Positions 16,472-24,845 of a DNA stretch of 64,000 bases are shown here, one piece after another. Within the stretch, counting starts at the first letter, position 1; every line of letters starts with the position of its first letter. The position numbers and the translations under genes are program-made. The notes beneath the pieces were generated by a model. That model ran no database searches, was not told the DNA's origin, and saw only the letters and a list, made by a program, of their open reading frames with translations. Source of the DNA: JAAYUD01 sp963676865 (GTDB lineage: Bacteria > Bacteroidota > Bacteroidia > Bacteroidales > Bacteroidaceae); NCBI GenBank assembly GCA_963676865.2, contig CAXXSS010000001.1, forward strand, positions 558,001 through 622,000, given 5' to 3'.

Positions 16472-17692
16472 CTATTTCTGTTTCAAATTATTGTAAATGG
16501 CATTACGGAAAGTCCGCTTCTGATTAATATCCGTTCGGTGATAGCAACCTACCCACGGATAGCACGTGGCGTTCATCAGGTCTTTGTTGAGACGATACCA
16601 CGGTGTGGTTGAGTGTCCGTCTACTCCAAATGCATGCCCCAATTCGTGAGCCAGTACGGTAGCGTTGAGACAGCTTATTTGAGAGATGCCATAAGCACAG
16701 TAATTATCCAGGCGATTGATGTTGTACGTGCTGGTATAGGCACATCCCAGCACGTCCGATCCCCACCACCATTGGCGAACGAGGAAAAAGATATCTTTTC
16801 CGCCTGTAGGAAATTTCGCACTGTTGTTGCGCACATAAGCTTTGAAATTGGAAAGATCGGCGTCCGAATTGTCGGTACTACTGAAATCGCAATCTTGCAC
16901 CGTAAACACCAACTTGGGAGCGTTTGCCTTGTCGTCGCAGAACACATCGCTAATGGATTTCTGGGCCTTCTCGATCTGCCACGTCAGCTCGTGAGAGATG
17001 GGACGAGTAGCGTTTTTTCCAATCAGCAGATACACATTCACCGTCTTGTTGCGTGGAAAGGTATATCCGGCAGCCCGGCTGGTCACGGTGGATACCATCG
17101 CATTCTGCTCTTCGGACGAAACGGCTTTATAATCTGTGGTCTGATCGGAAGAGGCGGTGTTGACAAGCTTGCTGTGCGCCTCTTGAGCCTCGCCCAAATT
17201 AATCTTCAAGGAATGAGCTCCCAAGGAAACGGCGGTCGAAGAAGCCGTTACCGAGCGGCTGGTAGTAGAGTTGTCCGAATAGACCTTCTGCACAGCATCC
17301 ATATCGGCTGTGGAGGCATAGGATACATAACCTTTCTCATGCCCTGCCGTACCAATTCTGAGAGAGACGAACCGATCGCTCAAAGAGACGGTAACCGAAT
17401 CGTTGCCTTCGTAAGAATTCACGGTCTCTCCCGAAATACTGATACTCACATTGTCCACCTTTTTGAAGGCGGCAACAGGTATCTGAGCCAAGCTGTCTTT
17501 GAGTATGACCGTACAGCCCGATTCGATGGCAGACTTTGCCCCGGCATAGCTAAAATTATTCAAATCAATCACAACGGACGAACCTGCTTTGGCAGCAGAC
17601 GACTCCGAATCACTTGAGCACGATGCCAGCAATACTAATGCTAGAAGTGCTACAATACCCGATTTTAATTGTTTTCTTTTCATCATAATCAT
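16472..17692 (-). CDS. Secreted metzincin-type zinc metalloprotease lipoprotein
   Basis: A 406-aa lipoprotein (MIMMKRKQLKSGIVALLALV, lipobox LASC). Near residue 349 it has HELGHAFGVDGH, an exact HExxHxxGxxH metzincin zinc site, and about 12 residues later the Met of a probable Met-turn in NKDLMNATC. The first 300 residues carry beta-rich surface domains of unknown type (VVIDLNNFSYAGAKSAI) and PRNKTVNVYLLIGKNATRP before the catalytic domain. It sits inside the adhesin array, 74 bases upstream of adhesin 2, and is the only enzyme there. Host protein cleavage or maturation of neighbouring adhesins or peptides are both possible; the location favours a joint role. Family assignment beyond metzincin is open. 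Confidence 0.85.
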   Translation of the reverse strand: MIMMKRKQLKSGIVALLALVLLASCSSDSESSAAKAGSSVVIDLNNFSYAGAKSAIESGCTVILKDSLAQIPVAAFKKVDNVSISISGETVNSYEGNDSVTVSLSDRFVSLRIGTAGHEKGYVSYASTADMDAVQKVYSDNSTTSRSVTASSTAVSLGAHSLKINLGEAQEAHSKLVNTASSDQTTDYKAVSSEEQNAMVSTVTSRAAGYTFPRNKTVNVYLLIGKNATRPISHELTWQIEKAQKSISDVFCDDKANAPKLVFTVQDCDFSSTDNSDADLSNFKAYVRNNSAKFPTGGKDIFFLVRQWWWGSDVLGCAYTSTYNINRLDNYCAYGISQISCLNATVLAHELGHAFGVDGHSTTPWYRLNKDLMNATCYPWVGCYHRTDINQKRTFRNAIYNNLKQK

Positions 17693-17723
17693 TTTTAATT
17701 TTAAATATAAAAATCCATTAATT

Positions 17724-17795
17724 GGCGCTCATGCGCCATTGCTGTAGGGCCTCACAAGAGGCATTTGTCAAAGCACATTCGCTCAATAGCGAATG
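17724..17795 (-). repeat. Three consecutive hairpins after adhesin 3
   Basis: Three short stem-loops lie in line: GGCGC-TCAT-GCGCC (17724-17737), GCCTC-ACAA-GAGGC (17749-17762) and CATTCGCT-CAAT-AGCGAATG (17776-17795), all with 4-base loops. They occupy most of the gap between the adhesin 3 stop and the metzincin start. They may act together as a terminator, an RNA stabiliser or a protein-binding site; the third is shared with the end of adhesin 2. Confidence 0.6.
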
Positions 17796-17808
17796 CCGAA
17801 AGGACAGA

Positions 17809-19386
17809 CTACTGAGCCGTCCAGAGAGAGAAACCGGTAGCGCGGCCGTAGCCATTGAAGATCACACCGGTATTAAAGAAGTACATGCCATAGGCGAGTG
17901 AGGCATTTGAAGAAGGTGAAGACGACCAATAGTCGCCCTCGGTACCACCACCGGTGAGAACGCCGTTGAGACTACCCGTAAATCCGGTAGCCGGCAAGAA
18001 GAAATAGTCGGTGGTCAACTTTAAATCGGCAATCTGAGAGAGCGTCAGTTCGGACAATTGCACGGAAGTAGTAATCTGGGTGCCGGTAAAAGCATTCGTT
18101 GAAGAAAATCCCGAGATTTTTGATTGCTTCCGAAACCACATACCAGCCTTGGTAGTACTGCCATTGGCCATGGAATAGCTTGTGACATTACCACCACGAG
18201 ATTCCTGTCTACCATCATCCCAATAAAATGGAACACTCAGATACCAACCGATTGCAATAGCGCTGGGGCAGTCTTTGCATACATTGAGCGCACGACTGCT
18301 GTAGTCGGAAGGGCTAGCGGCTAAGGTAGTGGTGTTGGCATTGGTAGGAATGGTATTCAACGTGACGGGCTTACCGTCTATAGCATCCCAAGCATAAAGT
18401 TTGGAGTAAGAGTCGTTGGTAGCAGGGCCGTTGATGATCGCTAGCGGCTTGGACTTGAGCTGGGCGGCAGCCAGAGAAAAGCTACTTAGCTTTACGATGC
18501 GGGCGGTATATGCATAATTCGAAGCGTCTGCACACCAAATGCTGAGCGCACCGTTGATAGCGCTGAACGGCCATGTCATGAAGTAAACATCCACCACCCC
18601 ATCGGTGGTAGGGGTAACGGTAGCGCTCCAAGTGGAGCCCCAAGTACCTGTTGAGGCTAACGTGCCATCGGCATTGAGAGTGGCGCTGCCACCATTGTCG
18701 GGAAGCATATTCGAGTCCGAAGAAGTGAGCGTCACCGTAACGGGATAACTGGTAGAAAAGGTGCTGCTCGTGAGGTGCAGATTCATCATGCCATAAAGGT
18801 GGTGCATGGCTAGCGAACCGGGCAGCCCCGTACCGTTAGCCACACTGGTGCTGCCATAGAGCGCATCGTAATTGGCACAGTCGCTCAACGTACCATTCTG
18901 CCCGGCAAGCGTAGTGGCCGTAAGTGTACTTTTACCCGTTTCGTCCATGCTCACCGTATATCCTCCGCCGGTGCCGTTAGAGAAAGCATAGAGCGGTGCA
19001 CCGGGATTGTAGCAATAGGCAAGACCACCCGCATAAGAAAACGTGGCCGTGGTGCCGTTCGTAGCCGTGGTGCCAAACGTCAAAGGCAATATGTTCTGAA
19101 CGGCGCCACTAAGCACGTATGAGTGATAGATATTGAGCTGGTCGCTGTTCCAAGAACAGCTGAAGGCGCCACCATACGTATCGCTCATACTTACGCGGCT
19201 CGAAGCCTCGCCTATCTGAGCCGTAAGCGGAAGGCTCGCCACCGAGACGCCCTTGCCCACTCCGACATTATCATTGCTTTGACAAGAGCCTAAGCACAAG
19301 AGCAGCGCAAGCACAGCAGACAGCGGCGCTGAAAAGACCCATCGAGAAAGGGAGCTTACTAATGTATCTATATTCACTGTTATCAT
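17809..19386 (-). CDS. Array adhesin 3: fimbrillin/FISUMP-like lipoprotein
   Basis: A 525-aa lipoprotein of the array family. The ATG at 19384-19386 (MITVNIDTLVSSLSRWVF) is preferred over an in-frame TTG four codons upstream; lipobox GSC follows LLLCL. It shares with adhesins 2 and 4 the blocks SLPLTAQIGEASSRVSMSDTYGGAF, NSDQLNIYHSYVLSGAVQ, MHHLYGMMNLHL and YSKLYAWDAIDGKPVTL. Its cysteine pair is CKDCP in a more divergent stretch (SAIAIGWYLSVPFYWDDG). It ends GYGRATGFSLWTAQ, like adhesin 1, which suggests exchange of C-terminal segments between copies. The 60 bases upstream show only a trace of the peptide tail. Confidence 0.87.
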   Translation of the reverse strand: MITVNIDTLVSSLSRWVFSAPLSAVLALLLCLGSCQSNDNVGVGKGVSVASLPLTAQIGEASSRVSMSDTYGGAFSCSWNSDQLNIYHSYVLSGAVQNILPLTFGTTATNGTTATFSYAGGLAYCYNPGAPLYAFSNGTGGGYTVSMDETGKSTLTATTLAGQNGTLSDCANYDALYGSTSVANGTGLPGSLAMHHLYGMMNLHLTSSTFSTSYPVTVTLTSSDSNMLPDNGGSATLNADGTLASTGTWGSTWSATVTPTTDGVVDVYFMTWPFSAINGALSIWCADASNYAYTARIVKLSSFSLAAAQLKSKPLAIINGPATNDSYSKLYAWDAIDGKPVTLNTIPTNANTTTLAASPSDYSSRALNVCKDCPSAIAIGWYLSVPFYWDDGRQESRGGNVTSYSMANGSTTKAGMWFRKQSKISGFSSTNAFTGTQITTSVQLSELTLSQIADLKLTTDYFFLPATGFTGSLNGVLTGGGTEGDYWSSSPSSNASLAYGMYFFNTGVIFNGYGRATGFSLWTAQ

Positions 19387-19446
19387 CTGTTGTTCCAAAG
19401 TGTTATTGTTCGAAGAGAGTTTATTTAAAATCTATTTCAAAAAACC

Positions 19447-21006
19447 TTATTCCACCTGCCACAGACAGAAGCCGTACTTACGGCTGCTGTAGTAAAGATT
19501 CGCACCACCGCCATAGAAACCTAAATAGTAGGTACCCGTGGTATCCGAACTGGGCGTAGACGACCAATAGAAGCCCCCCGTACCACCACTATAAAAACCG
19601 CCATTGCTGTCGCCCGTACAGCCAGCACCCGGCAAGAAAAAATAATTGGCCTTCAGGTTTAGGCTGGTAACAAGATCCGAAGTAAGGGCGACTGGAGTAC
19701 GGCTCGTAGTGCCGCTAGAAACGGTAGAAGAAAAGCCGGCAATGCCTGTTTTTTTCCGAAACCACATGCCAGCGGTGGTCGTATTACCATCAGCCAATTT
19801 GTAAATCGTCGTATTGCCACCGCTGATATTTCCTGCATCCCAATAACAGTCTACGCTGAGATACCAACTGATTATACAGTAGCTTGGACAATTTTTGCAA
19901 GCATAGCTGGCATGATTGAGGTAGTCGCTAGCCGTAGCAGAGGGATTGTAATTGGTAGGAACAATATTCAACGTGACAGGCTGATAGTTGGTGGCGTCCC
20001 AAGCATAAAGCTTAGAATAAGTATCGCTGGTAACAGGAGTATTGGCTATGGCCAGTGGCTTGGACTTGACCTGAGCGGCAGCCAAGCCGAAGTTGCTTAA
20101 TGTGACGGTGCGAGCGGTATAAACGTAACCGGAATCGTCCGAACAAGAGACAGTAAGCGTGCCGTTAATGGTACTGAAAGGCCACGTCATGAAGTAGACA
20201 TCCACGACTCCAGCTGTTGTAGGGGTAATTGTAGTGCTCCAACTCAAGTCCCAAGAACCGGTCAGTACATTGAGACTGCCGTCCGCCTTGAGAGTAGCAG
20301 TGCCACTATTACCGGGAAGGATATTGGCGGCCGAAGAAGTAAGCGTCACCGTAACGGGATAGCTGGTAGAAAAGGTGCTACTCGTGAGGTGAAGATTCAT
20401 CATTCCAAAAAGGTGGTGCATCGCCAGCGAACCGGGCAGGCCCGTACTGTAGTTGACACTGGCGCTACCATAGAGCGCATCGTAGGTGGCACAGTCGTTC
20501 AACGTACCATTCTGACTCGCGAGAGTGCTAGCCGTAAGTGTACTCGTACCGTCAGCTATCACAGCTGCCGTATAGTTTCCAGCCGTTCCTTTCGAAAAAG
20601 CATAGAGCCGTGCACCCGGATTGTAGCGATAGGCAAGACCGCCCGTATAAGAAAACTTGGCCGTAGTGCCGTTTGTAGCCGTAGTGCCAAATGGTAAAGA
20701 TGCCATGGACTGAACAGCCCCACTAAGTACGTATGGGTGATAGATATTGAGTTGGTCGCTGTTCCAATAGCTACTAAAGGTTCCACCATACGTGTCGCTC
20801 ATGCCCATACGAGTAGAGGCCTCGCCTATCTGAGCAGTAAGCGGAAGGCTAGCTACCGAGGCGCCCTCGCCCACTCCGGCATTATCGCTGCTCTGGCAAG
20901 AGCCTAAGATAAGTAACAGCGCAAACGCTACAGACACCAATGATGAAAAGGATGTGGCATAGATATATTTGCCTATCTTACTGTTATCTTCCTTTTCGTT
21001 ATTCAT
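19447..21006 (-). CDS. Array adhesin 4, with peptide-family leader fused to its signal
   Basis: A 519-aa lipoprotein. The frame is open from 21165, but the ATG at 21004-21006 gives MNNEKEDNSKIGKYIYA, which aligns with the start of the small peptides (MNIEKENTYKIGKHAYVAP) and then runs directly into a hydrophobic core and lipobox GSC. The rest matches adhesins 2, 3 and 5: SLPLTAQIGEASTRMGMSDTYGG, FSYTGGLAYRYNPGARLYAFS, CKNCPSYCIISW, WFRKKTGIAGFSS, YFFLPGAGCT, FYWSS, end YGFCLWQVE. The fusion is best explained by deletion between an upstream peptide gene and the adhesin signal region. Whether the extended polar N-region still permits export cannot be judged here; a later internal start is not available before the core. 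Confidence 0.85.
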   Translation of the reverse strand: MNNEKEDNSKIGKYIYATSFSSLVSVAFALLLILGSCQSSDNAGVGEGASVASLPLTAQIGEASTRMGMSDTYGGTFSSYWNSDQLNIYHPYVLSGAVQSMASLPFGTTATNGTTAKFSYTGGLAYRYNPGARLYAFSKGTAGNYTAAVIADGTSTLTASTLASQNGTLNDCATYDALYGSASVNYSTGLPGSLAMHHLFGMMNLHLTSSTFSTSYPVTVTLTSSAANILPGNSGTATLKADGSLNVLTGSWDLSWSTTITPTTAGVVDVYFMTWPFSTINGTLTVSCSDDSGYVYTARTVTLSNFGLAAAQVKSKPLAIANTPVTSDTYSKLYAWDATNYQPVTLNIVPTNYNPSATASDYLNHASYACKNCPSYCIISWYLSVDCYWDAGNISGGNTTIYKLADGNTTTAGMWFRKKTGIAGFSSTVSSGTTSRTPVALTSDLVTSLNLKANYFFLPGAGCTGDSNGGFYSGGTGGFYWSSTPSSDTTGTYYLGFYGGGANLYYSSRKYGFCLWQVE

Positions 21007-21149
21007 AACTATATCTTTATTATAAAACCTTTTTTTGAAAACATTAGAACTCATACCATCGTGTTGCATTTCTTCTTTTTCGATTTTCTCCCATACGGGC
21101 AAAAAAGGAATCGTATTGATTCGGTTAATATAAAATGATGAAAGGCACA

Positions 21150-22670
21150 CTACTGCCCTTTCCACACACAGTAGCCACTGGCACGAGAGGTGGTATAAAG
21201 GGATGCGCTAGAACTGCCGAACCCCAAACTGTAGGCATACGATGTATCCGAGTAGGGCGTAGATAACCAATAGCTACCGTTTGTACCACCACTTAAGAAG
21301 GCACCATTAGAGTTGGTATAACCAGTTGCCGGTAGAAAAAAGTAATTGGCCGTGAGGTTAAGACTGGGAACTAGAGCGTCGGTAAGAATAGTTACGGTAC
21401 CACTCGTTTTGTCGCTCGAAGTGGTGGAAGAAAAACCGGAGATGAGGGATTTCTTCTGAAACCACATACCAGCCTTGGTAAGGCTGCCATTAGGCATGAT
21501 GTAGCTCTTGTTATTACCACCGCTGATGGAGCCGCTATCCCAATAACACGGTACACTCAGATACCAGGTAATTTCATTGGCATTGGGACAATTGGTGCAA
21601 ACGTAGCTGGCATGATTAAGGTAATCGCTAGCCATAGCAGTATTATTGTAATTGGTAGGAGCAGTACCCACGGTGACGGACTTTGAGTCGGTAGCATCCC
21701 AAGCGTAAAGTTTGGAGTAAGTGCCATCGGGGGGAGCCGGAGCATTCGTTATCTCCAACGACTTGGATATGAGTTGGGCGGCAGCCAAAGAAAGAGCGCT
21801 CAACGTGATAGTTCCATCGGTGTACACATAGCCGGTACCATCCGAGCACGATACAGTGAGCGTGCCGTCAACGGCGTTGAAAGGCCACGTCATGAGATAA
21901 ATATCCAGCGCCCCATTGCTCGTTGGGGTGATAGTGGCACTCCAACTCGTGCTCCAAGAACCTGTAACCGGATTAAGAGCCCCATCCGCCTTTAGAGTGG
22001 CACTGCCCCCGTTGCCAGGAAGGATATTGGAGGCTGGAGAGGTAAGCGTCACCGTAACGGGATAGCTCGTAGAGAAAGTGCTGCTCGTGAGATGAAGATT
22101 TAGTGCCCCAAAAAGGTGGTGCATCATCAACAATCCAGGCAGCTTCGTATTGTAATCAAAGTCTCCACAACCGTATAGTGCGTCGTAAGTGGCACAGTTA
22201 GTCAACGTACCCGCCTGACTGGCAAGTGTGGGCATCGTAAGTGTACTCGTTCCATCATCTGCAACGCTTGCCATATAGCTTCCACTTGTACCTTTGGAAA
22301 AAGCATAAATCCGTGAGTCCGGATTATAGCGGTATTCAGCACTGCCGGTATAAGAAAACGCACCCAAAATGCTGGTCGTTTCCGAAGTGGCAAATTCCAG
22401 AGGCATCATGCTCTGAACAGAGCCGTTGAGAACATATTTGTGATATATATTGAGTTTGTCTCCGTTCCAATAGCAGTTGAAAGTACCGTCGTATATATCC
22501 TTTAGACCTACGCGACTCGAGATTTCCTCCAATTGAGCCGAAAGCGGAAGACTGGTCACCAAAACACCCTCTTCCGTATTATCACTACTCATACAAGAGC
22601 TAAAGCACAAAAGCAGCGTACCCACGATAAGAAAGGGGGCTGCAATAGCATGTCGATAAAACTTTTTCAT
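21150..22670 (-). CDS. Array adhesin 5: fimbrillin/FISUMP-like lipoprotein
   Basis: A 506-aa lipoprotein. Three ATGs are possible (22704-22706, 22680-22682, 22668-22670); the last, MKKFYRHAIAAPFLIVG, aligns with the start of adhesin 2 and gives a normal signal peptide with lipobox SSC. The most upstream ATG overlaps the stop of the broken peptide gene. Family blocks: SLPLSAQLEEISSRVGLKDIYDG, NGDKLNIYHKYVLNGSVQ, MHHLFGALNLHL, YSKLYAWDATDSKSVTV, CTNCPNANEITW, WFQKKSLISGFSS, YFFLPATGYT, SYWLS and end SGYCVWKGQ. It is the first adhesin transcribed after the OmpA-family and peptide genes. Confidence 0.87.
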   Translation of the reverse strand: MKKFYRHAIAAPFLIVGTLLLCFSSCMSSDNTEEGVLVTSLPLSAQLEEISSRVGLKDIYDGTFNCYWNGDKLNIYHKYVLNGSVQSMMPLEFATSETTSILGAFSYTGSAEYRYNPDSRIYAFSKGTSGSYMASVADDGTSTLTMPTLASQAGTLTNCATYDALYGCGDFDYNTKLPGLLMMHHLFGALNLHLTSSTFSTSYPVTVTLTSPASNILPGNGGSATLKADGALNPVTGSWSTSWSATITPTSNGALDIYLMTWPFNAVDGTLTVSCSDGTGYVYTDGTITLSALSLAAAQLISKSLEITNAPAPPDGTYSKLYAWDATDSKSVTVGTAPTNYNNTAMASDYLNHASYVCTNCPNANEITWYLSVPCYWDSGSISGGNNKSYIMPNGSLTKAGMWFQKKSLISGFSSTTSSDKTSGTVTILTDALVPSLNLTANYFFLPATGYTNSNGAFLSGGTNGSYWLSTPYSDTSYAYSLGFGSSSASLYTTSRASGYCVWKGQ

Positions 22671-22693
22671 GAACGTATTCATTTTAAGGATTG

Positions 22694-22890
22694 TTATTTG
22701 CTCCATGTATCGGCGTACGTACAGCTGGCTTTTGTCCAGGTATCTATCGCCACTTCATTCAGACTATTGTCAGTTACACTACGAGAGCCCACAAAGCCCT
22801 CTTTCGCTTAGACTTCCTCTTTTATGCAACAGGAGGTGCACAATAGAGAAACTTGTCTATCTCTTTGTCGTCTTCCTTTTTGTTATTCAT
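22694..22890 (-). pseudogene. Broken copy of the small peptide gene
   Basis: The minus strand starts ATG AAT AAC (MNNKKEDDKEIDKFLYCAPPVA) and then hits a stop. Beyond it, in a shifted frame, the sequence reads KEGFVGSRSVTDNSLNEVAIDTW and ends TWSK-stop, matching the second half of the intact peptide at 22998-23195 (GSFAGSQSVTDNSQSGVAVDTW). Both halves are thus recognisable but separated by a stop and frameshift. It lies immediately upstream of adhesin 5, mirroring the arrangement of the intact peptide before adhesin 1. Confidence 0.75.
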
Positions 22891-22997
22891 CATTTCATCT
22901 TTGAATCTTTATTTTAGACACTCCAGATTACGAATGCTTTCATGTCTTTTGTATTAAAGACCTGTAGAGCATTCCATACAGAAGCTACTAAATATTA

Positions 22998-23195
22998 CTA
23001 ATCGGTCCATGTATTGGAATCAGTACCGGCAGCTTTGTCCCAAGTATCAACCGCTACGCCACTCTGGCTATTGTCTGTGACACTCTGAGAACCTGCAAAG
23101 CTTCCTTCGGTCTGTACCTGTACCCGCTCCACCCGAGGAGCCTCATAGGCTTGCTTACCTATCTGAATCTTATTAACTAAATTTTCTTTTACCAT
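22998..23195 (-). CDS. Small peptide gene of the YxAPxVERV family, intact copy 2
   Basis: A 65-codon ORF beginning MVKENLVNKIQIGKQAYEAP, followed by RVERVQVQTEGSFAGSQSV and a tail rich in D, T, S and W ending NTWTD. It is homologous along its length to 14542-14751. The N-terminal half is the more conserved; the tail varies but keeps spaced Trp residues. No membrane segment or lipobox. It follows the OmpA-family gene by about 120 bases, across a long-loop hairpin, and precedes the broken peptide copy and adhesin 5. Function unknown; candidates are a secreted signalling or modified peptide, or a small chaperone-like partner of the adhesins. Confidence 0.7.
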   Translation of the reverse strand: MVKENLVNKIQIGKQAYEAPRVERVQVQTEGSFAGSQSVTDNSQSGVAVDTWDKAAGTDSNTWTD

Positions 23196-23229
23196 AATTT
23201 ATTGTAAAATATAATATTGAAAGAGTGAG

Positions 23230-23278
23230 AAGTGCACCCAAGAAAAATCAATAAAGTCTGTTTCCCTTGGATGCACTT
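23230..23278 (-). terminator. Long-loop hairpin after the OmpA-family gene
   Basis: AAGTGCACCCAAG can pair with CTTGGATGCACTT with one mismatch across a 23-base loop. It sits between the OmpA-family stop and the peptide gene. No strong T-run follows on the minus strand; terminator or attenuator are both possible. Confidence 0.5.
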
Positions 23279-23314
23279 TATCTTTCATAATTTGGTTCAA
23301 CTGAGGTCAATTGA

Positions 23315-24532
23315 TCATTTTTCTGCAGTGATAATAGCAGCCCTGTTTAATGCCGGATTATCATAGAACAGATTACTAGCGCCTACCTTGTATTCTATTT
23401 TGAATAATGAAGCGTCTAGGGCAAATTCACGTGTCAGACAGTCGAAAACAGCAACAGCACGCATTTTAGCCAACTTTTCGTTGATGGCATAACTACCACT
23501 TTTATCGGTATATCCGGTAATGATGAAATGAGACTTTGTATTCTGAGATTTGATTTGCTGAGCAAAGAAACCTAGATTGACACGCATATCTTGAGTAAGT
23601 ATAGCATTCCCAATATGATATAAAACCAATACAGGCGGAATCACATTCTTCTTATCACCACCGACAACAACAGTATCGACAACTTTCTTTTGGTGACTCA
23701 AAGACTCGTTAAGCCGGGTATTATCACTTTGCAAAGCGTTCATTTTGTTACGTATCTCGGCCATCTCTGTTTCGGTATAACGCAAATTAGGATTATTAGC
23801 CTGAGGCTTTGTCCATTCTATGCACCCTTTGGAACCGAACTTATAAATCAGGCCCAACGAAACAGAAAGCATTCCGTCGTTCTTATTTCCGAGAATATTG
23901 CCATTGAAGCGATCGCCAAACAAGAAACTAGAAACATCGAGATTGAGATCGAGATTAGAACAAAGACGGTAAGTATTGAGCAAGCCGACATTCAGACTCA
24001 TCTCATTATCTTTGGGTTTATCTTGAGTGAAAATAATACCGACTCCGGCATACGGAATAAGATTGTACAAGCGTTTCGAGTTATATCCGAAAAAGAGATT
24101 AGAGGCATTGAACATCAAATCGCCTCCTAAATTGAAAGCGTTGAACTTCTGCTTGTATAATCCTTTCGACTCGTCATACCACCCTTTGCTATGCACATCA
24201 ACAGTAGAAGTTGTTTGCACAAAAAACATCTGACCATTCAGACGCACCCCAATATCTGGTGTAAACCATTTACCAACCGAAAGATTGAACGTACCGAACG
24301 GACGATCCATAAATTTCATATTGTCAGCACGATCACCAAAATACATCGCAGCGCCACCACCAGCACTAAGGAACCAGTTGCTCCAAAAGCTATTGATAAC
24401 GATTGCAGACTTATCGACTCCACTCTGATCCTTATTTGAATGGTTTTCCGATGTTTTATTTCCTGTTGAAAATTGGGCAAAACACCCACAAGCAGCCAAC
24501 AGACACACTGCTGTCATAAAAAACTTTTTCAT
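23315..24532 (-). CDS. OmpA-family outer membrane protein
   Basis: A 405-aa protein when started at the ATG at 24530-24532 (MKKFFMTAVCLLAACGCFAQ, a cleavable Sec signal); the open frame runs upstream to 24604. Residues about 45-250 show amphipathic strands of an eight-stranded OmpA-type barrel ending LGLIYKFGSKG. A short coiled segment (RNKMNALQSDNTRLNESL) links to a C-terminal peptidoglycan-binding domain: IITGYTDKSGSYAINEKLAKMRAVAVFDCL, with the Asp and Arg expected to contact diaminopimelate. It heads the peptide-adhesin array, so it may anchor or stabilise the fimbrial assembly at the outer membrane. Paired OmpA-type proteins near fimbrial genes are known in Bacteroidales. Confidence 0.88.
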   Translation of the reverse strand: MKKFFMTAVCLLAACGCFAQFSTGNKTSENHSNKDQSGVDKSAIVINSFWSNWFLSAGGGAAMYFGDRADNMKFMDRPFGTFNLSVGKWFTPDIGVRLNGQMFFVQTTSTVDVHSKGWYDESKGLYKQKFNAFNLGGDLMFNASNLFFGYNSKRLYNLIPYAGVGIIFTQDKPKDNEMSLNVGLLNTYRLCSNLDLNLDVSSFLFGDRFNGNILGNKNDGMLSVSLGLIYKFGSKGCIEWTKPQANNPNLRYTETEMAEIRNKMNALQSDNTRLNESLSHQKKVVDTVVVGGDKKNVIPPVLVLYHIGNAILTQDMRVNLGFFAQQIKSQNTKSHFIITGYTDKSGSYAINEKLAKMRAVAVFDCLTREFALDASLFKIEYKVGASNLFYDNPALNRAAIITAEK

Positions 24533-24815
24533 CATAAAAAAATTATAATTATAGATTATAAATAAATTCGCAGATAGAGTTAGATCAATACATTTTCGCC
24601 CCACCCAACAGATCCTTTTATCATTACCTTTTCAATACGTGAAAAGATTGCCAATGCATTGGCTTTAGCGAATATAGAAAGCCGGTTAACCCGCCGACTC
24701 AATATCTAATTGTATAAAATATCGCAAATATTATACGACACCCATTTTATTCACATTTTACTTCTCCAGATTTTCAAAAGAAACGACTTTTGATTCTTTC
24801 GGGAAGTCAATTTAC

Positions 24816-24845
24816 AAACCGGCAATTCTCACGAACTGCCGGTTT
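24816..24845. terminator. Perfect 9-bp hairpin
   Basis: AAACCGGCA and TGCCGGTTT form a perfect stem with a 12-base loop. It lies about 490 bases after the upxY-like stop on the minus strand and before the OmpA-family gene. Without a T-run on either side the direction of action is unclear; it would fit a pause or termination site in a long untranslated leader. Confidence 0.45.
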
